A stretch of 10,985 nt of DNA, taken from the NCBI GenBank assembly GCA_040881785.1, contig JBBECO010000264.1:1-10985 (forward strand), written 5' to 3'. Within the stretch, counting starts at the first letter, position 1. Each line of letters begins with the position of its first letter. The stretch comes from JACDCA01 sp040881785. GTDB taxonomy: Bacteria > Acidobacteriota > Vicinamibacteria > Vicinamibacterales > 2-12-FULL-66-21. Of the stretch, positions 1 to 5,849 are shown piece after piece. The position numbers and the translations under genes are program-made. The notes beneath the pieces are model-generated. The model saw nothing but the letters and a program-made list of their open reading frames with translations, ran no database searches and was not told the DNA's origin.

Positions 1-2
1 GG

Positions 3-62
3 GTGCAGGAAGTCCATCGGACCCTGATCCACGCGCTGTGTGAACTGATAGAAGGATCGTAG
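3..62 (+). CDS. C-terminal tail of an unrecognised upstream gene (partial)
   Basis: An open frame enters from the left edge and reads VQEVHRTLIHALCELIEGS before a TAG stop at 60-62. The other two forward frames hit stops sooner. The tail looks like an amphipathic helix. It does not look like the end of NuoC or NuoB, which would be the expected neighbours of nuoD, but nineteen residues are too few to name a family. The TAG stop is also the first three bases of the first TAGGCCCGACC repeat unit, so the repeat supplies the stop codon. It is probably a real coding end because of its position and strand, but it could be chance. Confidence 0.35.
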   Translation: MQEVHRTLIHALCELIEGS

Positions 63-123
63 GCCCGACCTTGTAGGCCCGACCTTTAGGCCCGACCTCG
101 TAGGCCCGACCTTTAGGTCGGGC
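60..123. repeat. Cluster of four GCCCGACC repeats ending in a perfect hairpin
   Basis: The unit TAGGCCCGACC occurs at 60-70, 74-84, 87-97 and 101-111, separated by 2-3 bases. The last copy is followed by TTTA and the inverted arm GGTCGGGC (116-123), giving an 8-bp stem with a 4-base loop. The same palindrome, with loop TTCA, recurs at 9471-9490 inside the end of nuoM. It fills the space between the upstream stop and nuoD. There is no T-run, so a classical intrinsic terminator is not supported. Confidence 0.9.
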
Positions 124-144
124 GCGTACGTGAGCGCAGGAGAT

Positions 145-1332
145 ATGCCGGAACTTCGCAGCGAAACGATGACCGTGAACATGGGGCCGCAGCACCCCAG
201 CACGCACGGCGTGCTGCGCCTCGTGCTGGAGCTGTCGGGCGAGACGGTCGTCAACGCCGCGGCGACGATCGGCTATCTCCACACGGGCATCGAGAAGACC
301 GCCGAGCAGAAGAAGTGGCAGCAGGTGATCCCGCTCGTCGAGCGCATGGATTACCTGGCCGCCCAGTCCAACAGCCTGGCGTTCTGCCTGGCGGTCGAAC
401 GGCTGCTCGGCGTGGACGAGAAGATGCCCACGCGCGTGAAAGACATCCGGGTGCTGATCGCCGAGCTGCAGCGCATTGCCAGCCACCTCGTGTGGCTCGC
501 GACGCACGCGCTGGAGATCGGCGCCGTCTCGGTGATGATGTACTGCTTCCGCGAGCGGGAGCTGCTGCTCAACATCAACGAGATGCTCGCGGGCTTCCGG
601 ATGTTCCCGAGCTACATGCGGATCGGCGGCCTGCGCGAAGACCTGCCGGTCGGTTTCCATGACGCCGTGCACGCGTTCCTCGAGCGGATTCCCGGCAAGC
701 TCGAGGAGTACGCGGGCCTGCTCACGAAGAACCAGATCTGGCTGAAGCGGACGAAAGGGGTCGGCGTCCTCTCGCCGGAAGACACGATCGGCTACGGCCT
801 CGTGGGGCCGCTGGCGCGCGCGGCTGGCGTGAATTACGACGTGCGCAAGACCTTCCCGTATTCCGGCTACGAGACGTACGACTTCGACGTGCCGCTCGGG
901 ACCGAGGGCGACGTCTACGACCGGTACCTCGTGCGCATCGAGGAAATGCGGCAGAGCATCCGGATCTGCAAGCAGGCGATCGCGCGGATCACGCCGCGCG
1001 GCCAGTTCGACATCCAGGACTACCGCATCGTCCCGCCGCCGAAAGACAAGGTCTACACGGAGATGGAAGCGCTGATCCAGCACTTCCTGATCTACTCACA
1101 GGGCTTCACGGTACCGGCCGGCGAATCGTACGTGCCGGTCGAGGGGCCGCGCGGCGAGCACGGCTACCACGTCGTGTCGGACGGCACCAACCGTCCGTAC
1201 CGGGTGAAGTTGCGGGCGCCGTCGTTCTACGCGTGCCAGGCGGTGCCGCCGATGATCCAGGGCGGCATGATCGCCGACGTCATCGCCGTCATCGGCTCCA
1301 GCGACGTCGTCATGGGGGACGTGGATCGATGA
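145..1332 (+). CDS. nuoD: NADH-quinone oxidoreductase subunit D (49-kDa subunit)
   Basis: NuoD is a peripheral-arm subunit of complex I that lines the quinone-reduction chamber with NuoB. The 395-residue protein has the family signature GPQHPSTHG at residues 14-22, IGYLHTGIEK after it, and a MDYLA motif with Tyr70. By alignment offset, His21 and Tyr70 correspond to the quinone-contacting His38 and Tyr87 of Thermus Nqo4. The C-terminus contains PPMIQGGMIADVIAVIGS and ends GDVDR, as in the family. I chose ATG 145 because the protein then begins MPELRSETMTVNMG, a normal family start. AGGAG at 138-142 is present but only 2 bases from that ATG, and GTG 130 or ATG 169 are alternatives. It is not fused to NuoC, unlike in E. 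coli. Its TGA overlaps the nuoE ATG (ATGA), which implies translational coupling. Confidence 0.97.
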   Translation: MPELRSETMTVNMGPQHPSTHGVLRLVLELSGETVVNAAATIGYLHTGIEKTAEQKKWQQVIPLVERMDYLAAQSNSLAFCLAVERLLGVDEKMPTRVKDIRVLIAELQRIASHLVWLATHALEIGAVSVMMYCFRERELLLNINEMLAGFRMFPSYMRIGGLREDLPVGFHDAVHAFLERIPGKLEEYAGLLTKNQIWLKRTKGVGVLSPEDTIGYGLVGPLARAAGVNYDVRKTFPYSGYETYDFDVPLGTEGDVYDRYLVRIEEMRQSIRICKQAIARITPRGQFDIQDYRIVPPPKDKVYTEMEALIQHFLIYSQGFTVPAGESYVPVEGPRGEHGYHVVSDGTNRPYRVKLRAPSFYACQAVPPMIQGGMIADVIAVIGSSDVVMGDVDR

Positions 1333-1927
1333 GTTTCCATCCGCTGATGGTGTACGACCCGGCGAAGTTCCAGCAGTCGGAACGGCACATGGTCGAGGAA
1401 GGGCCGGCCTTCGAGCTGACGCCCGAGCGGCGGGCGACGCTGGATGACCTGCTCACGAAGTATCCGCCCGAGCGGAAGCGGTCGGCGGTGCTCGCGGCGC
1501 TGTATCTCGTGCAGGAGCAGCAGGGGTATCTGACCGGGAACGGCATGCGGCACATCGCGCCGCTGCTGGATCTCACGCCGGCAGAAGTCGAGGACGTCGC
1601 GACGTACTACGTGATGTTCTACACGGAGAAGGTCGGGACGTACGTCCTGCAGGTCTGCCGGACGCTGTCCTGCGCGCTCAACGGGGCGGAGCGGGTGACC
1701 GAGGCGCTCTCCGAGAAGCTGGGCATCCGCGTCGGCGAGACCGATCCCTCGGGCATGTTCACGCTGCTCGAGTTCGAGTGCCTCGGGGCGTGCGACCGCG
1801 CGCCGGTGGTGATGGTGAACAACGAGCTGTGGCACGAGTGCCTGAAGCCGGAGGACGCCGGGACGCTGGTGGACGAGATCAAGGCGAAGGGTGATGCGGC
1901 ATTGACGGGCTGCCACCTGAAGATGGA
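1329..1927 (+). CDS. nuoE: NADH-quinone oxidoreductase subunit E (24-kDa, 2Fe-2S), 3' end at scaffold gap
   Basis: NuoE is the thioredoxin-fold [2Fe-2S] (N1a) subunit of the NADH dehydrogenase module and works beside NuoF. Residues 110 and 115 (CRTLSC) and 151 and 155 (CLGAC) are the four cluster ligands in their usual CX4C...CX3C spacing. The helical N-terminal part contains RSAVLAALYLVQEQQGYL and EVEDVATYYVMFY, both typical of the family. ATG 1329 overlaps the nuoD stop by 4 bases. About 199 codons are visible before the N run, already longer than the 166 of E. coli NuoE, mainly through an N-terminal extension and a C-terminal tail. The last bases before the gap (GATGGA) match the start of the tandem repeat beyond it. 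If the two ends are adjacent, the frame would read MEGRG and stop at the TAA inside the first repeat unit. Confidence 0.95.
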
Positions 1928-2027
1928 NNNNNNNNNNNNNNNNNNNNNNNNNNNNNNNNNNNNNNNNNNNNNNNNNNNNNNNNNNNNNNNNNNNNNNNNN
2001 NNNNNNNNNNNNNNNNNNNNNNNNNNN
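1928..2027. other. Assembly gap of 100 N between nuoE and the repeat array
   Basis: This is a run of exactly 100 N, a conventional placeholder length, so the true distance is unknown. The left flank ends TGAAGATGGA and the right flank starts AGGCAGGGG, which is exactly the junction seen between tandem units downstream. The gap therefore lies inside or at the edge of the tandem array, which probably broke the assembly. It is unlikely to hide a large gene, but that cannot be excluded. Confidence 0.97.
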
Positions 2028-2270
2028 AGGCAGGGGATAAACCCCTGCCCCACACTGTCACTGACGATGGAAGGCAGGGGATGAACCCCTGCCCCACACT
2101 GTCACTTGAAGATGGAAGGCAGGGGATGAACCCCTGCCCCACACAGTCACTGACGATGGAAGGCAGGGGATAAACCCCTGCCCCACACTGTCACTGACGA
2201 TGGAAGGCAGGGGATAAACCCCTGCCCCACACAGTCACTGACGGTGTGGGGCAGGGCTGTATGCCCTGCC
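2028..2270. repeat. Tandem array of about 44-bp palindromic units with an inverted end piece
   Basis: Units start at 2028, 2072, 2117, 2161 and 2205, and are 44, 45, 44 and 44 bp long before the fifth. Each holds a perfect hairpin, arms GGCAGGGG and CCCCTGCC around a 5-base loop ATAAA or ATGAA, followed by CCACAC(A/T)GTCACTGACGA. One unit varies as TTGAAGA. After the fifth copy the sequence flips: GTGTGGGGCAGGG (2244-2256) is complementary to the CCCTGCCCCACAC of unit five. It then forms its own stem (2250-2256 with 2264-2270). The region from the gap to nuoF contains no gene that I can support. Confidence 0.95.
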
Positions 2271-2280
2271 GGAACGAGAT

Positions 2281-3582
2281 ATGGAACCAATTCTCACGAA
2301 ATACATCAAGGAGCCCAACTCCTTCACCCTCGACTTCTCCGTGAAGCACGGCGCGTACGAGGGCCTGAAGAAGGCGCTCGCCATGAAGCCGGCCGACGTG
2401 ATCGAGCTCGTGAAGGCGTCGGGGCTGCGCGGCCGCGGCGGCGCGGGCTTCCCGACGGGCCTCAAGTGGCAGTTCGTGCTCAAGGACACGCCGCTCCCGA
2501 AATACATCGCGTGCAACGCCGACGAGAGCGAGCCGGGCACCTTCAAAGACCACGTCCTGATGGAGCGCAATCCGCACTCGCTCTTCGAGGGATGCCTGAT
2601 CGGCTGCTGGGCGATCGGCGCGAAGATGGCCTACATCTACATCCGCGGCGAGTTCTATCACGTCCAGAAGGTGATGGAAGCGGAGCTCGCGAAGGCCTAC
2701 GCGGCCGGCTACGTCGGCAAGAATATTCTGGGGAGCGGCTTCGACTGCGACATCGTCATTCACCGCGGCGCCGGCGCCTACGAGGCCGGCGAAGAGACCG
2801 CGCTGATCGAGTCGCTCGAAGGCAAGCGCGCCCAGCCGCGCATCAAGCCCCCCTTCCCGGCGCTGTCGGGCCTCTACAACTGCCCGACGGCGGTCAACAA
2901 CGTCGAGACGCTCTGCAACCTCCCCCCGATCATCCTCAACGGAGCGGAGTGGTTCACCAGCCTGGGCCCTGAAAAGAACGGCGGTCCGAAGCTGTTCTGC
3001 GTCAGCGGCCACGTGAAGCGGCCGGGCGTCTACGAAGCGTCGATGAAGATCACGCTGCGCGAGCTGATCTACGAGCGCGCCGGCGGCATCCGCGACAACC
3101 GCACGCTGAAAGCGGTGATCCCCGGCGGATCCTCGGTGCCGATCCTGCTCGACCACGAGCTCGACATCCCCGCGTCGTTTGACGATGTGCAGAAGGCCGG
3201 CTCGATGCTGGGCTCGGCCGGCATCATCGTGATGGACGAGACGACCTGCATGGTGTGGGCGGCCCGGAACCTGCTCTACTTCTACAAGCACGAATCATGC
3301 GGCAAGTGCACGCCGTGCCGCGAGGGGGGGGACTGGCTGTGGAAGATCCTGACGCGGATCGAGGCCGGTGAGGGTGTCATGCGCGACATCGACCTGCTGG
3401 TGAGCGTCGCCGGCAACATCGCGGGCAAGTCGCTGTGCGCGTTCGGGGACGCGGCGGCCACGCCGGCGCTGACGACCGTGAAGCACTTCCGCGAGGAGTT
3501 CGAGGCGCACATCCGTGAAGGCCGGTGCACGGTGCCGGCGGACTGGCGCGCCGCAACGATGCCGGTGGCGCATGCACACTGA
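2281..3582 (+). CDS. nuoF: NADH-quinone oxidoreductase subunit F (51-kDa, NADH/FMN-binding)
   Basis: NuoF is the NADH-oxidising subunit. It binds NADH and FMN and passes electrons to the [4Fe-4S] cluster N3. The 433-residue protein shows the glycine-rich GLRGRGGAGFPTGLKW at 48-63, CNADESEPGT at 78-87 and the flavin/NADH loop GAGAYEAGEETAL at 163-175. The N3 ligands are Cys340, Cys343, Cys346 (SCGKCTPCREG) and Cys386 (SLCAFGD). The loop has Ala where many homologues have Cys (GAGAYxCGEE); that residue is not a cluster ligand. ATG 2281 gives a normal N-terminus, with a weak GGA at 2271-2273 upstream. It is separated from nuoE by a repeat array. It is followed by TGATGA and then, unusually, not by nuoG, the subunit that normally receives its electrons. 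The C-terminus is VAHAH. Confidence 0.98.
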   Translation: MEPILTKYIKEPNSFTLDFSVKHGAYEGLKKALAMKPADVIELVKASGLRGRGGAGFPTGLKWQFVLKDTPLPKYIACNADESEPGTFKDHVLMERNPHSLFEGCLIGCWAIGAKMAYIYIRGEFYHVQKVMEAELAKAYAAGYVGKNILGSGFDCDIVIHRGAGAYEAGEETALIESLEGKRAQPRIKPPFPALSGLYNCPTAVNNVETLCNLPPIILNGAEWFTSLGPEKNGGPKLFCVSGHVKRPGVYEASMKITLRELIYERAGGIRDNRTLKAVIPGGSSVPILLDHELDIPASFDDVQKAGSMLGSAGIIVMDETTCMVWAARNLLYFYKHESCGKCTPCREGGDWLWKILTRIEAGEGVMRDIDLLVSVAGNIAGKSLCAFGDAAATPALTTVKHFREEFEAHIREGRCTVPADWRAATMPVAHAH

Positions 3583-3593
3583 TGAAACGGGCC

Positions 3594-3735
3594 GACGGCT
3601 TCATAACACCATGAACACCACGACCACCAGGAGCACAAAGAAGACCACCACTCATAAAGGCTTTGTGGCCGGTGAACCGTGGCCTCTGCTTACCGCGTTG
3701 AACCGTGTTGAACCGTGGCCTGTGACGGAGCCGTG
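3594..3735. repeat. Degenerate repeat sequence in the nuoF-nuoH gap
   Basis: The 174 bases between nuoF and nuoH contain no supported gene. The first half is a run of CACCA-, CACGACCACC- and GAAGACCACC-like words. CACAAAG (3634-3640) can pair with CTTTGTG (3661-3667). The second half has near-repeats of GTGAACCGTGGCCTCTG: 3672-3688, a short copy GTTGAACCGTG at 3697-3707, and GTTGAACCGTGGCCTGTG at 3707-3724. It looks like a decayed palindromic repeat with partial tandem duplication. This is the place where nuoG usually lies. Confidence 0.7.
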
Positions 3736-3756
3736 GGCCCGTGGGGCTGGCAGATT

Positions 3757-4785
3757 ATGAGTGTGGATCCGCAGATCGTCGCCCGGCTCGGGCTGATCTT
3801 CGTCATCTTCAACATGCTGGTGCTGTCGGCCGCCTTCATGGTCTACATGGAGCGCAAGGTCTGCGCCTACATCCAGGACCGCCTCGGCCCGAACCGCGTC
3901 GGCTTCGAGGGGATGCTGCAGCCGTTCGCCGATGTCATCAAGCTGATGTTCAAGGAGCAGCTGCGGCCCAAGGCGGCCGATACGTTCCTCTTCCTGCTCG
4001 CGCCGGTCATTTCGTCCGCCGCCGCCTTCGCGGCCTTCTCGGTCATCCCCTTCGGCACCAGCACGACGCTGTTCGGCCTGCTCGACGAGCCGATTCCGCT
4101 CGAGATAACCGACGTCAACGTCGCCGTGCTCGTCGTCTTTGCCATCACCTCGATGGGGGTGTACGGCATCGTGCTGGCCGGCTGGTCGTCGAACAGCAAG
4201 TACTCGCTGCTCGGCGCGCTGCGTTCGGCGGCGCAGATGATCAGCTACGAGCTGTCGTACGGTCTCGCCATCGCCGCGGTCATCATGATGGCCGGGTCGC
4301 TCTCGCTGCGTGACATCGTCCTCGACCAGTCCGGCTACTGGTGGGGTTTCATCCCGAAGTGGTACGTGATGCTCCAGCCGGTCGGCTTCCTCGTCTACAT
4401 GATCGCGGGTGTGGCGGAAACGAACCGCGCGCCGTTCGATTTTCCGGAAGCCGAGCAGGAGCTCGTCGCGGGCTACCACACCGAGTACAGCTCGATGAGC
4501 TTCGCGCTGTTCTTCCTCGCGGAATACGTGAACATGGTCACCGTCGCGGCGCTCGCGACGAGCCTGTATCTCGGCGGCTGGCTGGGCCCGTTCCTGCCCG
4601 ACTGGCTGGCCTGGATCTGGTTCCTGATCAAGGTGTTCCTGATCCTGTTCTTCTATGTCTGGATGCGCTGGACGCTGCCGCGCTACCGCTACGACCAGCT
4701 CATGGAGTTCGGGTGGAAGTGGCTGCTGCCGGTCGCGGTGCTGAACCTGCTCGGCACGGCAGCGATGATTTTGTGGATTGGATGA
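3757..4785 (+). CDS. nuoH: NADH-quinone oxidoreductase subunit H (ND1)
   Basis: NuoH is the membrane subunit that joins the peripheral arm to the proton-pumping arm and forms the entrance to the quinone chamber. The 342-residue protein is close to the family length (325 in E. coli) and strongly hydrophobic with several membrane helices. The first-loop signature ERKVCAYIQDRLGPNRVG spans residues 32-49, followed by LQPFADVIKLMFKEQ. The acidic loop AETNRAPFDFPEAEQELVAG begins at residue 220, with Glu231, Glu233 and Glu235, and continues YHTEYSSMSF. ATG 3757 gives MSVDPQIVARLGLIF just before helix 1. There is no strong ribosome binding site. The usual next gene, nuoI, is missing: only 159 noncoding bases separate it from nuoJ. 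Confidence 0.98.
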   Translation: MSVDPQIVARLGLIFVIFNMLVLSAAFMVYMERKVCAYIQDRLGPNRVGFEGMLQPFADVIKLMFKEQLRPKAADTFLFLLAPVISSAAAFAAFSVIPFGTSTTLFGLLDEPIPLEITDVNVAVLVVFAITSMGVYGIVLAGWSSNSKYSLLGALRSAAQMISYELSYGLAIAAVIMMAGSLSLRDIVLDQSGYWWGFIPKWYVMLQPVGFLVYMIAGVAETNRAPFDFPEAEQELVAGYHTEYSSMSFALFFLAEYVNMVTVAALATSLYLGGWLGPFLPDWLAWIWFLIKVFLILFFYVWMRWTLPRYRYDQLMEFGWKWLLPVAVLNLLGTAAMILWIG

Positions 4786-4806
4786 TACGCCCGGCCTGAC
4801 GGTTGT

Positions 4807-4859
4807 CGGCCCGAGCGATGAGCGAGGGCTGGCAGCTCGTGGGGGTGGGGCCCCACGAG
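4807..4859. repeat. 53-bp hairpin element, copy 1 (nuoH-nuoJ gap)
   Basis: The copy starts CGGCCCGAGCGATGAGCG, continues to GGCTGGCAG, and ends in a hairpin at 4836-4859. Its arms CTCGTGGGG and CCCCACGAG form a perfect 9-bp stem around the loop GTGGGG. The first 29 bases are identical to copy 2, while the hairpin arms differ from it in a paired way. There is no T-run after the stem. Confidence 0.93.
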
Positions 4860-4881
4860 CACTGATGAATGTGAGTATGAG

Positions 4882-4934
4882 CGGCCCGAGCGATGAGCGA
4901 GGGCTGGCAGGCGATGGGGGTGGGGCCCCATCGC
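4882..4934. repeat. 53-bp hairpin element, copy 2 (nuoH-nuoJ gap)
   Basis: The same 29-base head as copy 1 is followed by a hairpin at 4911-4934 with arms GCGATGGGG and CCCCATCGC around the same loop GTGGGG. Where copy 1 has CTCGT on the left and ACGAG on the right, this copy has GCGAT and ATCGC, so both arms changed together. It ends 10 bases before the nuoJ ATG, separated from it by the A/T stretch AAATTAAATT. Confidence 0.93.
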
Positions 4935-4944
4935 AAATTAAATT

Positions 4945-5466
4945 ATGGACGCTAACGCCATCGGCTTCTACATCTTCGCGGCCATCACGGTGCTCGCCTC
5001 GCTCGGCGTCGTCGGGCAGCGCAACCCGATGCACAGCGTGATGTTCCTGATCACGTCGTTCGGGGCGCTCGCCGGCCTGTACGTGCTGCTCGACGCGCCC
5101 TTCACGGCCGTGACGCAGATCATCATCTACGCCGGCGCGATCATGGTCCTGTTCCTGTTCGTCGTCATGCTGCTGAACGTGCCGCGCGAGGAGCCGGCGC
5201 CGCCCGGGCTGGTGTCGGCGCTCGGTCCGCGCGGGATGAAGATCGCCGTCCTGCTGTCGGTCGTGCTCGGCATCGAGATCGTGTGGGCGCTGTCGCGCGT
5301 GGGCCTGGGCTGGTTCGCGCAGGACGCGGCCGCCACCTCGGTGAGCTCGGTGGCGCTCATCGGCGGCGTGCTGTTCACCCGGCATGCGTTCGCCTTCGAG
5401 GCGACGTCGATCCTGATTCTCGTCGCGATGGTCGGCGCGGTCGTCATCGCGCGGAGGGAGCGTTAA
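4945..5466 (+). CDS. nuoJ: NADH-quinone oxidoreductase subunit J (ND6)
   Basis: NuoJ is a small membrane subunit whose third helix carries the flexible hinge that links quinone reduction to proton pumping. The 173-residue protein contains QRNPMHSVMFLITSFGALAG, then IIYAGAIMVLFLFVVMLLN, the family's most conserved helix. Near the end it has FEATSILILVAMVGAVVIARR. About five membrane segments are visible. ATG 4945 follows AAATTAAATT and has no recognisable Shine-Dalgarno sequence. The gene ends TAA at 5464-5466, one base before nuoK. nuoI, usually just upstream, is absent. Confidence 0.96.
   Translation: MDANAIGFYIFAAITVLASLGVVGQRNPMHSVMFLITSFGALAGLYVLLDAPFTAVTQIIIYAGAIMVLFLFVVMLLNVPREEPAPPGLVSALGPRGMKIAVLLSVVLGIEIVWALSRVGLGWFAQDAAATSVSSVALIGGVLFTRHAFAFEATSILILVAMVGAVVIARRER
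5453..5460 (+). promoter_or_regulatory. Ribosome binding site of nuoK
   Basis: The purine run GGAGGGAG lies inside the last codons of nuoJ, with its end 7 bases before the GTG at 5468. It is the clearest Shine-Dalgarno sequence in the window and supports the GTG start of nuoK. Confidence 0.75.
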
Positions 5467-5467
5467 C

Positions 5468-5770
5468 GTGATTCCGCTCAACTATTACCTGATCCTGTCG
5501 GGCATCCTCTTCGCGATCGGGACCTCGGGGATCTTCCTGCGGCGCAACCTGATCACGATGCTGCTGTCGGTCGAGATCATGCTGAACGCCGTGAACCTCA
5601 CGTTCGTCGCCGTCGGCCGGTATCTCGGCACGGTGGACGGGCAGATCATCACGTTCTTCGTCATGACGGTCGCGGCCGCGGAAGCGGCGGTCGGCCTCGC
5701 ACTCGTGATCGCCCTCTTCCGGCATCGCGAGACGCTCAGTCCGGATGCGTTCACGGCGTTGAAGTGGTAG
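5468..5770 (+). CDS. nuoK: NADH-quinone oxidoreductase subunit K (ND4L)
   Basis: NuoK is a three-helix membrane subunit in the central proton path. At 100 residues it has exactly the family's usual length. The buried glutamates Glu36 (LLSVEIMLNAVNL) and Glu72 (TVAAAEAAVGLAL) sit at the same positions as the essential pair in E. coli NuoK. The start is GTG, read as (V/M)IPLNYYLILSGILF, supported by GGAGGGAG upstream and full family alignment. It begins one base after the nuoJ stop. Its TAG stop (5768-5770) lies inside the left end of the inverted-repeat element that follows. Confidence 0.97.
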   Translation: MIPLNYYLILSGILFAIGTSGIFLRRNLITMLLSVEIMLNAVNLTFVAVGRYLGTVDGQIITFFVMTVAAAEAAVGLALVIALFRHRETLSPDAFTALKW

Positions 5771-5838
5771 GGGACGTTCGCGTGGCCGTCACGGGGCGGT
5801 TCGCGAGTGTCACAGGGCCGTTCGCGAACGGCCCCTAC
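5767..5838. repeat. Inverted-repeat element in the nuoK-nuoL gap
   Basis: The core GGGCCGTTCGCGAACGGCCC (5815-5834) is a perfect 20-bp palindrome. The left end GTAGGGGACGTTC (5767-5779) is complementary to the right end GAACGGCCCCTAC (5826-5838) at 12 of 13 positions. TTCGCG-containing words recur three times (5777, 5800 and 5821), so the element looks like a partly decayed multiple of one palindrome. The TAG at its left end is the nuoK stop. It is followed by the A/T-rich TAATTATTA and the nuoL ATG. Confidence 0.9.
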
Positions 5839-5849
5839 GGTAATTATTA

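Noticed and set aside
130..144. GTG at 130 as the nuoD start, giving a 5-residue extension
   Set aside because: The extension MSAGD is encoded by the bases just after the repeat, including the AGGAG region. ATG 145 gives the normal family N-terminus. The spacing argument is not decisive, so it remains an alternative.
2028..2248. Regularly spaced repeats that could be read as a CRISPR array
   Set aside because: The sequence between the hairpins is itself nearly identical from unit to unit, so there are no distinct spacers. Units are simple tandem copies and no cas genes are in view.
4778..5041. Open frame across the nuoH-nuoJ gap that could be a small gene
   Set aside because: It consists of two translations of the 53-bp hairpin element (GPSDERGLA) and then runs into nuoJ in the wrong frame. 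There is no ribosome binding site or family resemblance.
3652..5481. Very long open frame on the reverse strand opposite nuoH and nuoJ
   Set aside because: It is a shadow of high-GC codon use in the real genes. Its translation is a low-complexity run of Asp, His, Arg and Glu and it spans intergenic repeats.
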